64,000 nucleotides of DNA. It comes from Psychrobacillus soli (GTDB lineage: Bacteria > Bacillota > Bacilli > Bacillales_A > Planococcaceae). Positions 55,704 to 63,871 of this stretch are shown one piece after another. The stretch is from contig NZ_VDGG01000009.1 of the NCBI RefSeq assembly GCF_006861775.1, forward strand, positions 38,914-102,913, given 5' to 3'. Numbering within the stretch: position 1 is the stretch's first letter; every line of letters begins with the position of its first letter. The notes under the pieces were generated by a model. The model searched no databases. It had not been told where the DNA came from and saw nothing but the letters and a program-made list of their open reading frames with translations. The position numbers and the translations under genes are program-made.

Positions 55704-56180
55704 TTGAACAATCAATTTCAATTTCCATTTTCCCAAGATCAAAATCAGTTTCAACCCGGCGGGCAAAATTTCCCGGGGAATACGATGCCGATGATGCCAC
55801 CTATTGATCAGTTCCCTGGTCGTTTCCCTGGGCAATTTCCTGGTCAATTTCCTGGTCAATTTCCGGGGCAGCCAGGACCCCCTAGTTTTCCACCGCCAGG
55901 GCAACAACAAAATCCTGAAGGAAATCCACCAACAAGCCCACCGCCGTCATTCACCCCCCAACGTCAGCAACAGTCTGTAGGGACTTTTGCGGTTGATCCG
56001 GGTGCTATAAGAGGGTGTTTATTCCGAAATACGTACATCTGGCTTGTAAACGGAAATTCCTTCTGGTTTTATCCAACGTTTGTTGGTAGAAGATCAGTAG
56101 CTGGATTTAGATGGACTGGACGTATGTGGACGTATTACGGAACCGATTTAAATAGAATCTCATCTTTCCAATGCTTCTAA
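55704..56180 (+). CDS. FPGQ-repeat spore-coat-like protein
   Basis: Not assigned to a named family. It has 158 residues. The first 85 are low complexity, rich in Gln, Pro, Phe and Gly, with consecutive FPGQ repeats near 38-56. The C-terminal 65 residues are conserved-looking and aromatic: GAIRGCLFRNTYIWLVNGNS, FWFYPTFVGRRSVAGFRW and a final Cys. This layout resembles spore-surface proteins of Bacilli. The start is TTG after AAGGAAGGAGG; the site is inside a potential stem. Confidence 0.65.
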   Translation: MNNQFQFPFSQDQNQFQPGGQNFPGNTMPMMPPIDQFPGRFPGQFPGQFPGQFPGQPGPPSFPPPGQQQNPEGNPPTSPPPSFTPQRQQQSVGTFAVDPGAIRGCLFRNTYIWLVNGNSFWFYPTFVGRRSVAGFRWTGRMWTYYGTDLNRISSFQCF

Positions 56181-56184
56181 AGTA

Positions 56185-56210
56185 AAACCGGGCGACGATG
56201 CTCGGTTTTT
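56185..56210. terminator. Bidirectional terminator, coat-like / small membrane protein
   Basis: A 9-bp stem with one mismatch or wobble (AAACCGGGC / GCTCGGTTT) followed by TTTT on the plus strand. Confidence 0.7.
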
Positions 56211-56489
56211 TTATGCACGATTACGGTAAGACGTAAGAGACGTTTTTATAGATGAATAGGATCCAATGGCAGCTCCACTATAGAAAAAACCCATAGAAAT
56301 ACCTGCCGATAAATCATGTGGATGGCTTATAAAAATAGAAATGATTAATCCAATTGCCGTGGCAATAGTCGATATGTATTGCGAACGAATAGGTAACATT
56401 ACTTTCAAAATTTCAGTCAAAACAATAATAATCGGTGCCGCCCATAAAGAATCCCAAATATTTGTTTGTATTATAGGAAACTTGGTCAT
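56211..56489 (-). CDS. Small membrane protein, holin-like
   Basis: It has 92 residues with three hydrophobic segments (near 14-28, 38-55 and 62-78). The ATG is chosen for the strong GAGGAGGAAGG site; an upstream in-frame start exists but lacks one. Size and topology resemble phage or sporulation-type holins (WAAPIIIVLTEILKVMLPI), but no lysin lies nearby, so the role is open. It converges on the coat-like gene. Confidence 0.55.
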   Translation of the reverse strand: MTKFPIIQTNIWDSLWAAPIIIVLTEILKVMLPIRSQYISTIATAIGLIISIFISHPHDLSAGISMGFFYSGAAIGSYSSIKTSLTSYRNRA

Positions 56490-56589
56490 ATCATCCTTCC
56501 TCCTCACTACCACATTTCCAATTAGTTTGGACAAGTCCTCATTATTCGATTCAAGAATTTTTGTCAATACCTAGTTCCCTCTATTTTTC

Positions 56590-56642
56590 TTTACAAATTG
56601 CAATTTCAATAGTAAAATATATTTAGCTAAGTAAATATATTT
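56590..56642 (+). promoter_or_regulatory. MarR-MFS promoter with long palindrome
   Basis: TTTACA (56590-56595) and TAAAAT (56613-56618) with a 17-base spacer. A perfect 11-bp inverted repeat AAATATATTTA (56615-56625) / TAAATATATTT (56632-56642), 6 bases apart, begins inside the -10. It is a strong candidate operator for the MarR protein encoded downstream. Confidence 0.75.
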
Positions 56643-56673
56643 CTTCTGTATTTAAAAAGGAGCCGTTTGATCA

Positions 56674-57069
56674 ATGAACCCACTTTTTCATGAACTTTTT
56701 CAGAAATCCCGCTATTTAACAAATGAAATAAATCTCACTTTAAAAAAACATAATCTATACGCTTCGCAATGGACAGTACTATACTGTATTCAAAAGCATG
56801 GTGAGATGTCTTTAACACAAATATGGAAGTATTTAAACGTGGAAGCTCCAACAATTACTCGCACAGTTTATCGCTTAGTGGAGCTTGGATGGGTCGACAT
56901 CCGTCCTGGAAAAGATCGTCGCGAAAAAATCGTACATTTATCAGAAAAGGCTTCACAAGACTTCCAAACCATTAAAGATTCTATCTTTGAATTTGAAAAT
57001 AGAATGGTAGCAGGTCTTACAAAAGAGGAAGAAGCTATATTCATCGAGCTTTTACGCAAAATTAAGTAA
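56674..57069 (+). CDS. MarR-family regulator
   Basis: Winged-helix dimeric repressor of 131 residues. The recognition region is MSLTQIWKYLNVEAPTITRT near 46-65 and the wing is WVDIRPGKDRREKIVHLSEK near 74-93. No Cys is placed as in OhrR, so it is more likely a small-molecule sensor. AAAGGAGCC precedes the ATG. The MFS gene follows after 11 bases, indicating a local repressor-efflux pair. Confidence 0.9.
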   Translation: MNPLFHELFQKSRYLTNEINLTLKKHNLYASQWTVLYCIQKHGEMSLTQIWKYLNVEAPTITRTVYRLVELGWVDIRPGKDRREKIVHLSEKASQDFQTIKDSIFEFENRMVAGLTKEEEAIFIELLRKIK

Positions 57070-57080
57070 GGAGTAATACG

Positions 57081-58250
57081 TTGGAAAAAAAAGAGCCTAT
57101 ATGGACAAAATCATTTATCAGTTTGTTTGCAACAAACTTTTCTATATTTATTGTATTTTATGGTTTAGTATCCGCACTTCCCCTGTATGCAACGGACATT
57201 TTGTCTCGATCAGATGAAGATGCGGGTTTATTAATGACTATCTTTTTAATCTCTGCTATTATTGTACGACCATTCTCTGGAAAGATATTAGAGTTAATAG
57301 GGAAGCGGAAAGTGCTTTGGTCTGCTTTAGTGCTCTATCTGATATGTACTGCACTCTATTATTTTGTTGAACCTTATGAGCTACTATTAGTTTTACGACT
57401 TATGCAAGGAATTTTCTTTAGTATTGCAACGACCGCAAGTGGATCTTTGGCTGCCGATAATATTCCGGTATCTAGACGCGGTGCAGGATTAGGATATTTC
57501 GTTATGTCCACTAACTTAGCAGTTGTTGTAGGTCCTTTCGTTACATTGACCATTATTCAGTCTTTCTCATATGATGTAATGTTTCTTACATTGACTTCCT
57601 TACTAATTGTTGGTGCTCTTTCAGCCTTAATGATACCAGCAGATAAGAAACCAGCCACTCCCCCTACAAAAAACAGATTGACTTGGAATGACCTTTTTGA
57701 GAAAAAGGCTCTGCCTATTGCACTCAATGCTAGTATACTCGCTTTTTCCTATGCCAGTGTTCTCTCCTATTTGTCTATTTATTCACAACAAAAAGGGGTA
57801 TTACATTTAACAAGTAGCTTTTTTGCCGTATTTGCTATAGTAATGCTAGTAACTCGACCATTTACAGGACGAATTTTTGATGAAAAGGGATCAAAATATA
57901 TTATTATTCCTGGTCTACTTTCTTTCGTTATCGGTCTTATTTTCCTTGCTTTCATGCATTCACCCTTCCTATTTTTACTATCAGGTGCATTTATCGGTCT
58001 TGGTTACGGAGCAGTTGTACCGAGCTTTCAAACAATTGCCATTCAATCCACTACGCATGAAAGAAGTGGGTATGCAACCGCTACATTCTTTACACTATTT
58101 GATACGGGATTAGCAGTAGGATCTTTCATACTAGGAATCATCGCTACTCATTTTGGCTATCAAAACTTATACTTGTTTTCTAGCGTATTCGTTATCGTAG
58201 CCCTTATATTGTTTATGGGACTACAAAAGAAAAAAGACCGTTTAGCGTAA
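57081..58250 (+). CDS. MFS transporter, probable drug efflux
   Basis: Major facilitator of 389 residues with twelve predicted membrane segments. The loop 2-3 motif A-like sequence is RPFSGKILELIGKRKVL near 57, repeated as RPFTGRIFDEKGSK in the second half near 258. The start is TTG after AAGGAGTAATAC. Co-transcribed with the MarR regulator, so efflux of the MarR ligand is the likely role; the substrate is unknown. Confidence 0.9.
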   Translation: MEKKEPIWTKSFISLFATNFSIFIVFYGLVSALPLYATDILSRSDEDAGLLMTIFLISAIIVRPFSGKILELIGKRKVLWSALVLYLICTALYYFVEPYELLLVLRLMQGIFFSIATTASGSLAADNIPVSRRGAGLGYFVMSTNLAVVVGPFVTLTIIQSFSYDVMFLTLTSLLIVGALSALMIPADKKPATPPTKNRLTWNDLFEKKALPIALNASILAFSYASVLSYLSIYSQQKGVLHLTSSFFAVFAIVMLVTRPFTGRIFDEKGSKYIIIPGLLSFVIGLIFLAFMHSPFLFLLSGAFIGLGYGAVVPSFQTIAIQSTTHERSGYATATFFTLFDTGLAVGSFILGIIATHFGYQNLYLFSSVFVIVALILFMGLQKKKDRLA

Positions 58251-58268
58251 ATCGCTGAACGGTTTTTC
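58237..58268 (+). terminator. Terminator after MFS gene
   Basis: An 11-bp stem ACCGTTTAGCG / CGCTGAACGGT (one U-G pair) followed by TTTTCTTTTCC; it includes the stop codon. Confidence 0.85.
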
Positions 58269-58350
58269 TTTTCCATTTTTTCGTATATATATGTATATTA
58301 TCCCCCGATTTGGCGAGACTTGAAGGAGCATATATTTAGGAGGGAAATCG

Positions 58351-58887
58351 ATGAAGAAACAATATATTGGTTTATTCGTTTTAATAATAAGCATGCTTAG
58401 CGGATGTAGTTTTCCGTTAGCAGACGCAGATTTAAATGAACAAGTACAAGTTTCATTGATAAACACAGAAGGGAAAGAAATAGGACAAGCAACTCTCACA
58501 GAACACGCAAAAGGAGTTCATATTCTTTTACAAGCAAAGGACCTAACACCGGGCGTGAAAGCTATCCATTTCCATGAAACAGCTATATGTGAGAAACCGG
58601 AGTTCACTACTGCAGGAGCGCATTTTAACCCTACACATAAAGAGCATGGTTTTCAAAATCCAAAAGGCTATCATGCAGGAGATTTACCAAACATAGAAGT
58701 AGACAAAGACGGCACAGTTGAATTGGAAACTGTTTCTCAAGCCGTTGTATTAACCGCTGAAAAAAGTAACTCTTTACTAGACGCAGACGGCAGCGCTATT
58801 ATTATTCATGAAAATGCAGATGATTATAAAACGGATCCTTCCGGCAATTCTGGAAATAGAATAGTTTGTGGGGAAATTAAGAAATAG
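58351..58887 (+). CDS. sodC: Cu/Zn superoxide dismutase-like lipoprotein
   Basis: Predicted extracytoplasmic Cu/Zn superoxide dismutase of 178 residues. The signal peptide ends in lipobox LSGC with Cys19. Copper ligands are visible in IHFHE, GAHFNP and IIHENADDY. Zinc ligands are in KEHGF, GYHAGDLPN and the Asp there. The disulfide Cys pair (AICEK and IVCGE) and the active-site Arg in GNRIVCG are also present, so the site looks complete. AGGAGGGAAAT precedes the ATG. A CAP-domain protein gene follows closely. Confidence 0.88.
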   Translation: MKKQYIGLFVLIISMLSGCSFPLADADLNEQVQVSLINTEGKEIGQATLTEHAKGVHILLQAKDLTPGVKAIHFHETAICEKPEFTTAGAHFNPTHKEHGFQNPKGYHAGDLPNIEVDKDGTVELETVSQAVVLTAEKSNSLLDADGSAIIIHENADDYKTDPSGNSGNRIVCGEIKK

Positions 58888-58904
58888 GTTGGAAGGTGAA
58901 TCGG

Positions 58905-59987
58905 ATGAAAACAATAGGCTGGTTGCTACTTTTAGTTTTAGCCATTTTCTTCTCTAGACCTTTATGGGAAGAACATGCCACAGAATATGTAGACCTTACT
59001 TTTTTAGAACCTGTAGATGAATGGATCGATTCCATAGAGGTCATGCACTATTTAAATGAAGCAAAAGCATACTGGAAAGAAATAAAAGAGGAACCAGCCA
59101 CCGATATTTCTTCCAATCAACAAACAATTCCCGGAGAAGGAATTGAATTAGATCAAATCACCATAGGGATGAAGAAAAGTGATATTGAGAAAATTCACGG
59201 TAATGCAAAACGGGTAAGCTTAAATGAATACAATTTAGTGTGGCATACGTACCATGAAAACTATCAAAACTTTATGATGATTTCGTACGATAATAAAAAC
59301 ACAGTAAATGCCATGTTCACAAATCAGCCTTCTGATTCGTCTTTTTTAGGGTTGAGTATGGATAGTACACGAGAAGAAGTTCTTGCTAAGTTAGGTGAAC
59401 CTATTAAGAAATTAAAAAAGGGAAATATTATCTACATCTTACCCGATGCAGGGGAGTATGATCTCTTCCTAATCGATCATAACTATGTGACATTCTTTTA
59501 CGATTTACATGAAAATAACACGATTACCGCCATACAAATTATGAAGGAATCCGTGGAAAAAAATCATACTACGACATTTGGTGAACCATCTGAAGAACTA
59601 AAGACCGGATTTGAATTTCAGCTTTTTGACTTAACAAATTCTGCCCGAGTTAGTAGAGGTTTGTCTATTCTTACCTATGATGAAGCTGTAAGTAACACAG
59701 CTCGTAAACATAGCGAGGATATGGCGATTCACAATTACTTTAGTCATGAAAATTTAAAAGGAAAATCCCCTTTTGACCGACTAGAAGATGACGGTTTAAC
59801 CTTTTCGCACGCTGGAGAAAACTTAGCTTACGGACAAACTAGTAGCATTTTTGCCCATGAAGGATTGATGAATTCTATGGGCCACCGGAAAAATATTTTA
59901 AATACTGATTACCGAAATCTAGGTGTAGGAACCGCTTTTAACGAAGATGCTACCCCTTACTATACCGAAAATTTTTTCTCGAAATAA
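58905..59987 (+). CDS. CAP/SCP-domain secreted protein (YlbC-like)
   Basis: Exported protein of 360 residues: an N-terminal membrane anchor or signal (TIGWLLLLVLAIFFS), a CAP-associated N-terminal domain with two copies of a GxxxxDIxKxxG-like motif (ITIGMKKSDIEKIHGNAKR and LGLSMDSTREEVLAKLGEP), and a C-terminal CAP domain (ARKHSEDMAIHNYFSHEN, HAGENLAYG, GHRKNILNTDYRNLGVG). These His and Glu residues form the CAP cavity. The ATG after GGAAGGTG is preferred to a GTG three codons earlier. It is in a unit with sodC; function unknown. Confidence 0.85.
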   Translation: MKTIGWLLLLVLAIFFSRPLWEEHATEYVDLTFLEPVDEWIDSIEVMHYLNEAKAYWKEIKEEPATDISSNQQTIPGEGIELDQITIGMKKSDIEKIHGNAKRVSLNEYNLVWHTYHENYQNFMMISYDNKNTVNAMFTNQPSDSSFLGLSMDSTREEVLAKLGEPIKKLKKGNIIYILPDAGEYDLFLIDHNYVTFFYDLHENNTITAIQIMKESVEKNHTTTFGEPSEELKTGFEFQLFDLTNSARVSRGLSILTYDEAVSNTARKHSEDMAIHNYFSHENLKGKSPFDRLEDDGLTFSHAGENLAYGQTSSIFAHEGLMNSMGHRKNILNTDYRNLGVGTAFNEDATPYYTENFFSK

Positions 59988-60020
59988 TACAGTGAAAAAA
60001 TCGATTAAGAGTAACAAATT

Positions 60021-60045
60021 GGGGCTATCCTTTTAAGATAGCCCC
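60021..60045. terminator. Bidirectional terminator, CAP protein / AlkD
   Basis: A perfect 9-bp stem GGGGCTATC / GATAGCCCC with a 7-base loop between convergent genes. T-rich sequence follows on both sides. Confidence 0.75.
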
Positions 60046-60050
60046 TTTCA

Positions 60051-60719
60051 TTATTTCATATGTTTTAATGCTTCTCTTTTACTTAATGGTGCTAACTGTG
60101 TACTTTCGACAAATGCACGAACGACTTCTGAATTCGTTTTTGCATATTCCCTAAGTACCCAACCGATTGCTTTTTGGATAAAGAATTCTTTCGAACCAGC
60201 ATGTCGTTTAATAGTTGCGAATAATAATTCTTCGTTTGTTTCTTCCTTATACTTCAACTGATGCAAAATGGAAGCACGATTTGTCCACATATTAGAAGAC
60301 CTCGCCCATTCGATCATCACTGCCTCCCCTTCTACTCTATTCCTTTTTACAATATCCCCAACTATTTTGGGAGCAATTGCATCGACACTATCCCACCAGG
60401 AGTTAGTTTCAATAAGTTTTAAGCAAAAAGGTAAATCTTCTACTGTTAATTGCTTTTGATATTTGGCAAGCAATTCAATTGCTACGTAATGATATTCTCG
60501 CTCTTCTAATTGAAAAAGTGCCCAAACTTCCTCTTGTATAGATTCTACTTTCGGAAGTTCGTTTTCCTTTATAAGTGCACGAAATAGCATTCTTCGTTCT
60601 GGTGTTTTAATACCTAAAAACGGAAAATGATTTTTCATATACGCAGCCATTGGCAATGCATTTTCCTCTTTTCGATGAGGTTCCATATAGCTTTTTACAA
60701 GTTCTATTGACCATATCAT
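60051..60719 (-). CDS. alkD: AlkD-type DNA alkylation repair protein
   Basis: HEAT-repeat DNA glycosylase family that removes alkylated bases. It has 222 residues. The active-site signatures are ETNSWWDSVDAIAPKIVG near 104-121, SSNMWTNRASILHQL near 141-155, and FFIQKAIGWVLREYAKT near 178-194. These supply the catalytic Asp and Trp residues. Its ATG overlaps the nitroreductase stop (ATGA), so the two are coupled. Confidence 0.9.
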   Translation of the reverse strand: MIWSIELVKSYMEPHRKEENALPMAAYMKNHFPFLGIKTPERRMLFRALIKENELPKVESIQEEVWALFQLEEREYHYVAIELLAKYQKQLTVEDLPFCLKLIETNSWWDSVDAIAPKIVGDIVKRNRVEGEAVMIEWARSSNMWTNRASILHQLKYKEETNEELLFATIKRHAGSKEFFIQKAIGWVLREYAKTNSEVVRAFVESTQLAPLSKREALKHMK

Positions 60720-61447
60720 TTCAAGTGGAATCCTTTACTTGCAAGGAATTCTGCCATATGTAGACGACGTGGTTTTTCCAGGTATTCTGCCATTTGTTCC
60801 GTCCAATTCGCTACTTTTTGGTTGGAACCACGGCTTGCATAATATTCTTCCATCGTTTGATCGTATTCCTTTAATAGCGATTCGTATTTTGCGCTATCAT
60901 ATCCATTTTCATGTAATATTGCTGCAACAGGAAGACGAGGTTTTACTTCATTTTGCTGATCCGGTACCCCTAACGTTATCGCAAACAACGGAAATACTCC
61001 TTCCGGCAAGTCAACTAATTGACTAATCTCTGCTGGTGCATTACGCACTCCTCCTATGAAGCAAATTCCAAATCCTTTCGATTCTGCAGCAATAACTAAA
61101 TTTTGTGCAAACAAAGCAACATCTACTGCCCCAACTAACGCATTTTCTATCGTATCTATTTTAATCTCCGTGTCATGCAGTCTACCTGCAACTTGAAGTC
61201 GATGAAAATCAGCACATAGTAATAATGCTGCACCCGCTGTTTCAAATTGTTTAGGGTTTTGTGAAAGCCTACCTAGCTCCTCTTTTTTAGCTGTGTCTGT
61301 TACCCAAATGACGCTATACGCTTGCACAAAGTGAGAACTTGCAGCACTTTGAGCAGTTTCAACTAACGCTGAGACCTCTTCTTTCGTAAGCGTGTAGTCT
61401 TTATACTTTCGAACCGATGCATGGGAACGTAATAATTTTTCTACCAT
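60716..61447 (-). CDS. nfrA: NADPH-dependent nitro/flavin reductase (NfrA-like)
   Basis: FMN-binding oxygen-insensitive nitroreductase of 243 residues. The N-terminal FMN site is RSHASVRKYKDYTL near 7-20. Further motifs are QSAASSHFVQAYSVIWV near 33 and GFGICFIGGVRNAP near 130. The C-terminal PRLPVAAILHENGY is typical. The ATG is chosen six codons inside the open frame, after AAAGAGGTTTT. It is in a unit with alkD. Confidence 0.9.
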   Translation of the reverse strand: MVEKLLRSHASVRKYKDYTLTKEEVSALVETAQSAASSHFVQAYSVIWVTDTAKKEELGRLSQNPKQFETAGAALLLCADFHRLQVAGRLHDTEIKIDTIENALVGAVDVALFAQNLVIAAESKGFGICFIGGVRNAPAEISQLVDLPEGVFPLFAITLGVPDQQNEVKPRLPVAAILHENGYDSAKYESLLKEYDQTMEEYYASRGSNQKVANWTEQMAEYLEKPRRLHMAEFLASKGFHLK

Positions 61448-61593
61448 TTGCAAAACCTCTTTCATTTTAATAGTTATCTATAGTATACCGAAAGAAAAGA
61501 ACGAACGGGATTAATATATAACCTTCCCTTCCAACTAAACATATTCAAACTTATGTTTTTTCATTGAACAATGATTTATTCCTTTTTCATGCA

Positions 61594-61640
61594 AAAGAGC
61601 GAATGAGGAAGTCTTTTACGGCCCCTCCCATTCGCTCTTT
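61594..61640 (-). terminator. Terminator after DUF779 gene
   Basis: A 12-bp stem AAAGAGCGAATG / CATTCGCTCTTT with an inner CC/GG extension, followed by TTGCATG on the minus strand. The T run is short. Confidence 0.7.
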
Positions 61641-61642
61641 AG

Positions 61643-61999
61643 CTATGCTTGTAGTTGTTTATTTTCTTCCTCTGTAAATGCACGGGATCTTGTGAGGAAA
61701 CGTTTCCCTTCTACTCCTTCAAGGGAAAACATTCCGCCTCGACCACTCACTACATCAATGATTAACTGCGTATGCTTCCAGTAATCGAACTGGTTTTTAT
61801 GCATATAAAACGGCACTTTTCCAATGGAGCCTAATAATACATCCTGATCGCCTATAATAAGGTCGCCATCTGGATAACACATAGGTGAAGAACCATCACA
61901 GCAACCACCTGACTGGTGAAACATTAAAGGACCATGTTTACTTCTCAATAATTCAATGAGTTCCAGTGCAGCGTCTGTTGCAACTACGCGTTCAACCAT
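61643..61999 (-). CDS. DUF779 protein (aldehyde dehydrogenase-associated)
   Basis: Small protein of 118 residues that regularly accompanies ExaC/AldB-type aldehyde dehydrogenases; its role is unknown. The conserved core FHQSGGCCDGSSPMCYPDGD holds His28 and Cys33, 34 and 41, a likely metal or redox site. AGGGAGAGTG precedes the ATG. It starts about 20 bases after the dehydrogenase gene and is closed by a terminator. Confidence 0.88.
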   Translation of the reverse strand: MVERVVATDAALELIELLRSKHGPLMFHQSGGCCDGSSPMCYPDGDLIIGDQDVLLGSIGKVPFYMHKNQFDYWKHTQLIIDVVSGRGGMFSLEGVEGKRFLTRSRAFTEEENKQLQA

Positions 62000-62020
62000 C
62001 TACACTCTCCCTTTCTTCAA

Positions 62021-63541
62021 TCAAAAGAATCCTAATTTGTTCTCGCTGTAGCTTACAAGTAGATTCTTTGTTTGTTGATAGTGGCTTAACATCATTAAAT
62101 GATTTTCACGACCTACGCCGGACATTTTGTATCCACCAAATGCAGCATGTGCAGGATATTGGTGATAACAGTTTGTCCATACACGACCTGCTTGAATATC
62201 ACGTCCAAAACGATAGGCTGTATTCATATCACGTGTCCAAATACCAGATCCTAATCCGTATAATGTATCATTTGCAATCTCTAGTGCTTCTTCTTTCGTT
62301 TTGAACGTTGTAACAGATACTACTGGTCCAAATATTTCCTCTTGGAAAATACGCATTTTATTATTCCCTTTAAACACAGTTGGCTTAATGTAATACCCTT
62401 CTGCAAGTTCGCCTTCTAGTGTATTACGCTCTCCACCGATTAAGCATTCCGCGCCTTCTTGTTTCCCAATGTCCAAGTAGGACAAGATTTTTTCCAATTG
62501 TTCTGTAGAAGCTTGAGCCCCCATCATGACAGTTGGATCTAGCGGATTTCCCGTTTTAATTGCTTCCACTCTTTGTAGTACACGTTCCATAAATTTATCA
62601 TAAATAGACTCTTGGATAAGTGCACGTGAAGGACATGTACATACTTCCCCTTGGTTTAGAGCAAACAAAACAAATCCTTCTACCGCTTTATCTAAAAATG
62701 CATCGTCTTCATCCATAATATCTTCGAAGAAAATATTTGGTGATTTTCCTCCAAGCTCTAACGTTACTGGGATTAAGTTTTGAGAAGCATACTGCATGAT
62801 TAATCGACCAGTAGTTGTTTCCCCAGTAAATGCAATTTTACTAATTCTTGGACTGGATGCTAGTGGTTTTCCAGCTTCTAAGCCAAAACCATTTACAATA
62901 TTCAAAACACCAGGAGGTAATAAATCTCCAATTAACTCTGCTAGTACTAAAATGGACGCCGGTGTTTGTTCAGCCGGCTTTAACACGACACAGTTACCCG
63001 CTGCAAGTGCCGGTGCTAACTTCCAAACCGCCATTAAAAGTGGGAAATTCCAAGGAATAATTTGTCCCACAACGCCAAGCGGTTCATGGAAATGATACGC
63101 TACTGTATCATTATCAATTTGACTTAACCCGCCTTCTTGTGCTCGTATTGCCCCTGCAAAGTAACGGAAATGATCAATAGCAAGTGGTAAATCAGCATTT
63201 AATGTTTCTCGAACTGCCTTTCCGTTATCCCATGTTTCCGCTACCGCGAGCGTTTCTAAGTTTTCTTCGATACGATTTGCAATTTGATTTAATATATTAG
63301 ACCTTTCAGCAACAGAAGTTTTACCCCATGCGTCTTTTGCAGCATGTGCCGCATCTAATGCAAGTTCGATATCTTCTGCCGTTGATCGGGCAACTTGTGT
63401 AAACACTTGACCTGTTACTGGTGTAACGTTATCAAAATATTGTCCTTTTACTGGGGGTGTCCATTCGCCGTTAATATAGTTTTCATACTTGTCCTTAAAC
63501 GAAACCTTTGAACCTTCTGTATTCGGAAATGCGTAAACCAT
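62021..63541 (-). CDS. NAD-dependent aldehyde dehydrogenase (ExaC/AldB-like)
   Basis: Oxidises aldehydes, plausibly acetaldehyde or a similar small substrate, to acids. It has 506 residues. The NAD site includes [20 protein letters not shown] near 159-178 and FTGETTTGR near 240. The general base is in LELGGKSPN near 265 and the catalytic Cys in [11 protein letters not shown] near 303. GGGGAGGAATT precedes the ATG. It is the first gene of a two-gene unit with DUF779. A cre-like sequence lies about 60 bases upstream. Confidence 0.93.
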   Translation of the reverse strand: MVYAFPNTEGSKVSFKDKYENYINGEWTPPVKGQYFDNVTPVTGQVFTQVARSTAEDIELALDAAHAAKDAWGKTSVAERSNILNQIANRIEENLETLAVAETWDNGKAVRETLNADLPLAIDHFRYFAGAIRAQEGGLSQIDNDTVAYHFHEPLGVVGQIIPWNFPLLMAVWKLAPALAAGNCVVLKPAEQTPASILVLAELIGDLLPPGVLNIVNGFGLEAGKPLASSPRISKIAFTGETTTGRLIMQYASQNLIPVTLELGGKSPNIFFEDIMDEDDAFLDKAVEGFVLFALNQGEVCTCPSRALIQESIYDKFMERVLQRVEAIKTGNPLDPTVMMGAQASTEQLEKILSYLDIGKQEGAECLIGGERNTLEGELAEGYYIKPTVFKGNNKMRIFQEEIFGPVVSVTTFKTKEEALEIANDTLYGLGSGIWTRDMNTAYRFGRDIQAGRVWTNCYHQYPAHAAFGGYKMSGVGRENHLMMLSHYQQTKNLLVSYSENKLGFF

Positions 63542-63600
63542 TTTGTAATTCCTCCCCTAAGTATCATTTTGCACATCACAAATATATATGCAGACATCTA

Positions 63601-63619
63601 TTCGCGTATGCGCTTTCAA
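63601..63619 (-). promoter_or_regulatory. Possible CcpA (cre) site upstream of aldehyde dehydrogenase
   Basis: TTGAAAGCGCATACGCGAA on the minus strand matches the cre consensus TGWAARCGYTWNCW with about two mismatches. Carbon catabolite control of an alcohol/aldehyde pathway is plausible but unproven. The rest of 63620-63756 is A/T-rich with nothing recognised. Confidence 0.4.
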
Positions 63620-63756
63620 AACTATTAAAATAAAAAAATAGTCTCAATACTATAATGTCTGATTAAAGAAACAATTACAAATATTAAGTTTAATATTTTC
63701 AATGAAAAATAGAAAGCCAATTAAGTGTATATTATTATCAGCGGCTTCCGGTAAAT

Positions 63757-63871
63757 AATAGTTTGCGCAATATAGAGATACTGCGTGGTAGTGCGTTGAA
63801 AATGAGTGTCCGCTGGGATTTCCGCTGCTGGGTGGACGCTTTCCGTGGGGTGAGCGATGAGCCTTCACCGC
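63757..63871 (+). repeat. Dispersed repeat, copy 4 (truncated)
   Basis: TAGTTTGCGCAATATAGAGA, then CTGCGTGGTAGTG, GTGTCCGCTGGGATTTCCGC, GGACGCTTTCCGTGGGGTGA and GCGATGAGCCTTCACCGC. It matches copy 2 until CACCGC at 63871. There the sequence switches abruptly to the end of an insertion sequence. Confidence 0.85.
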
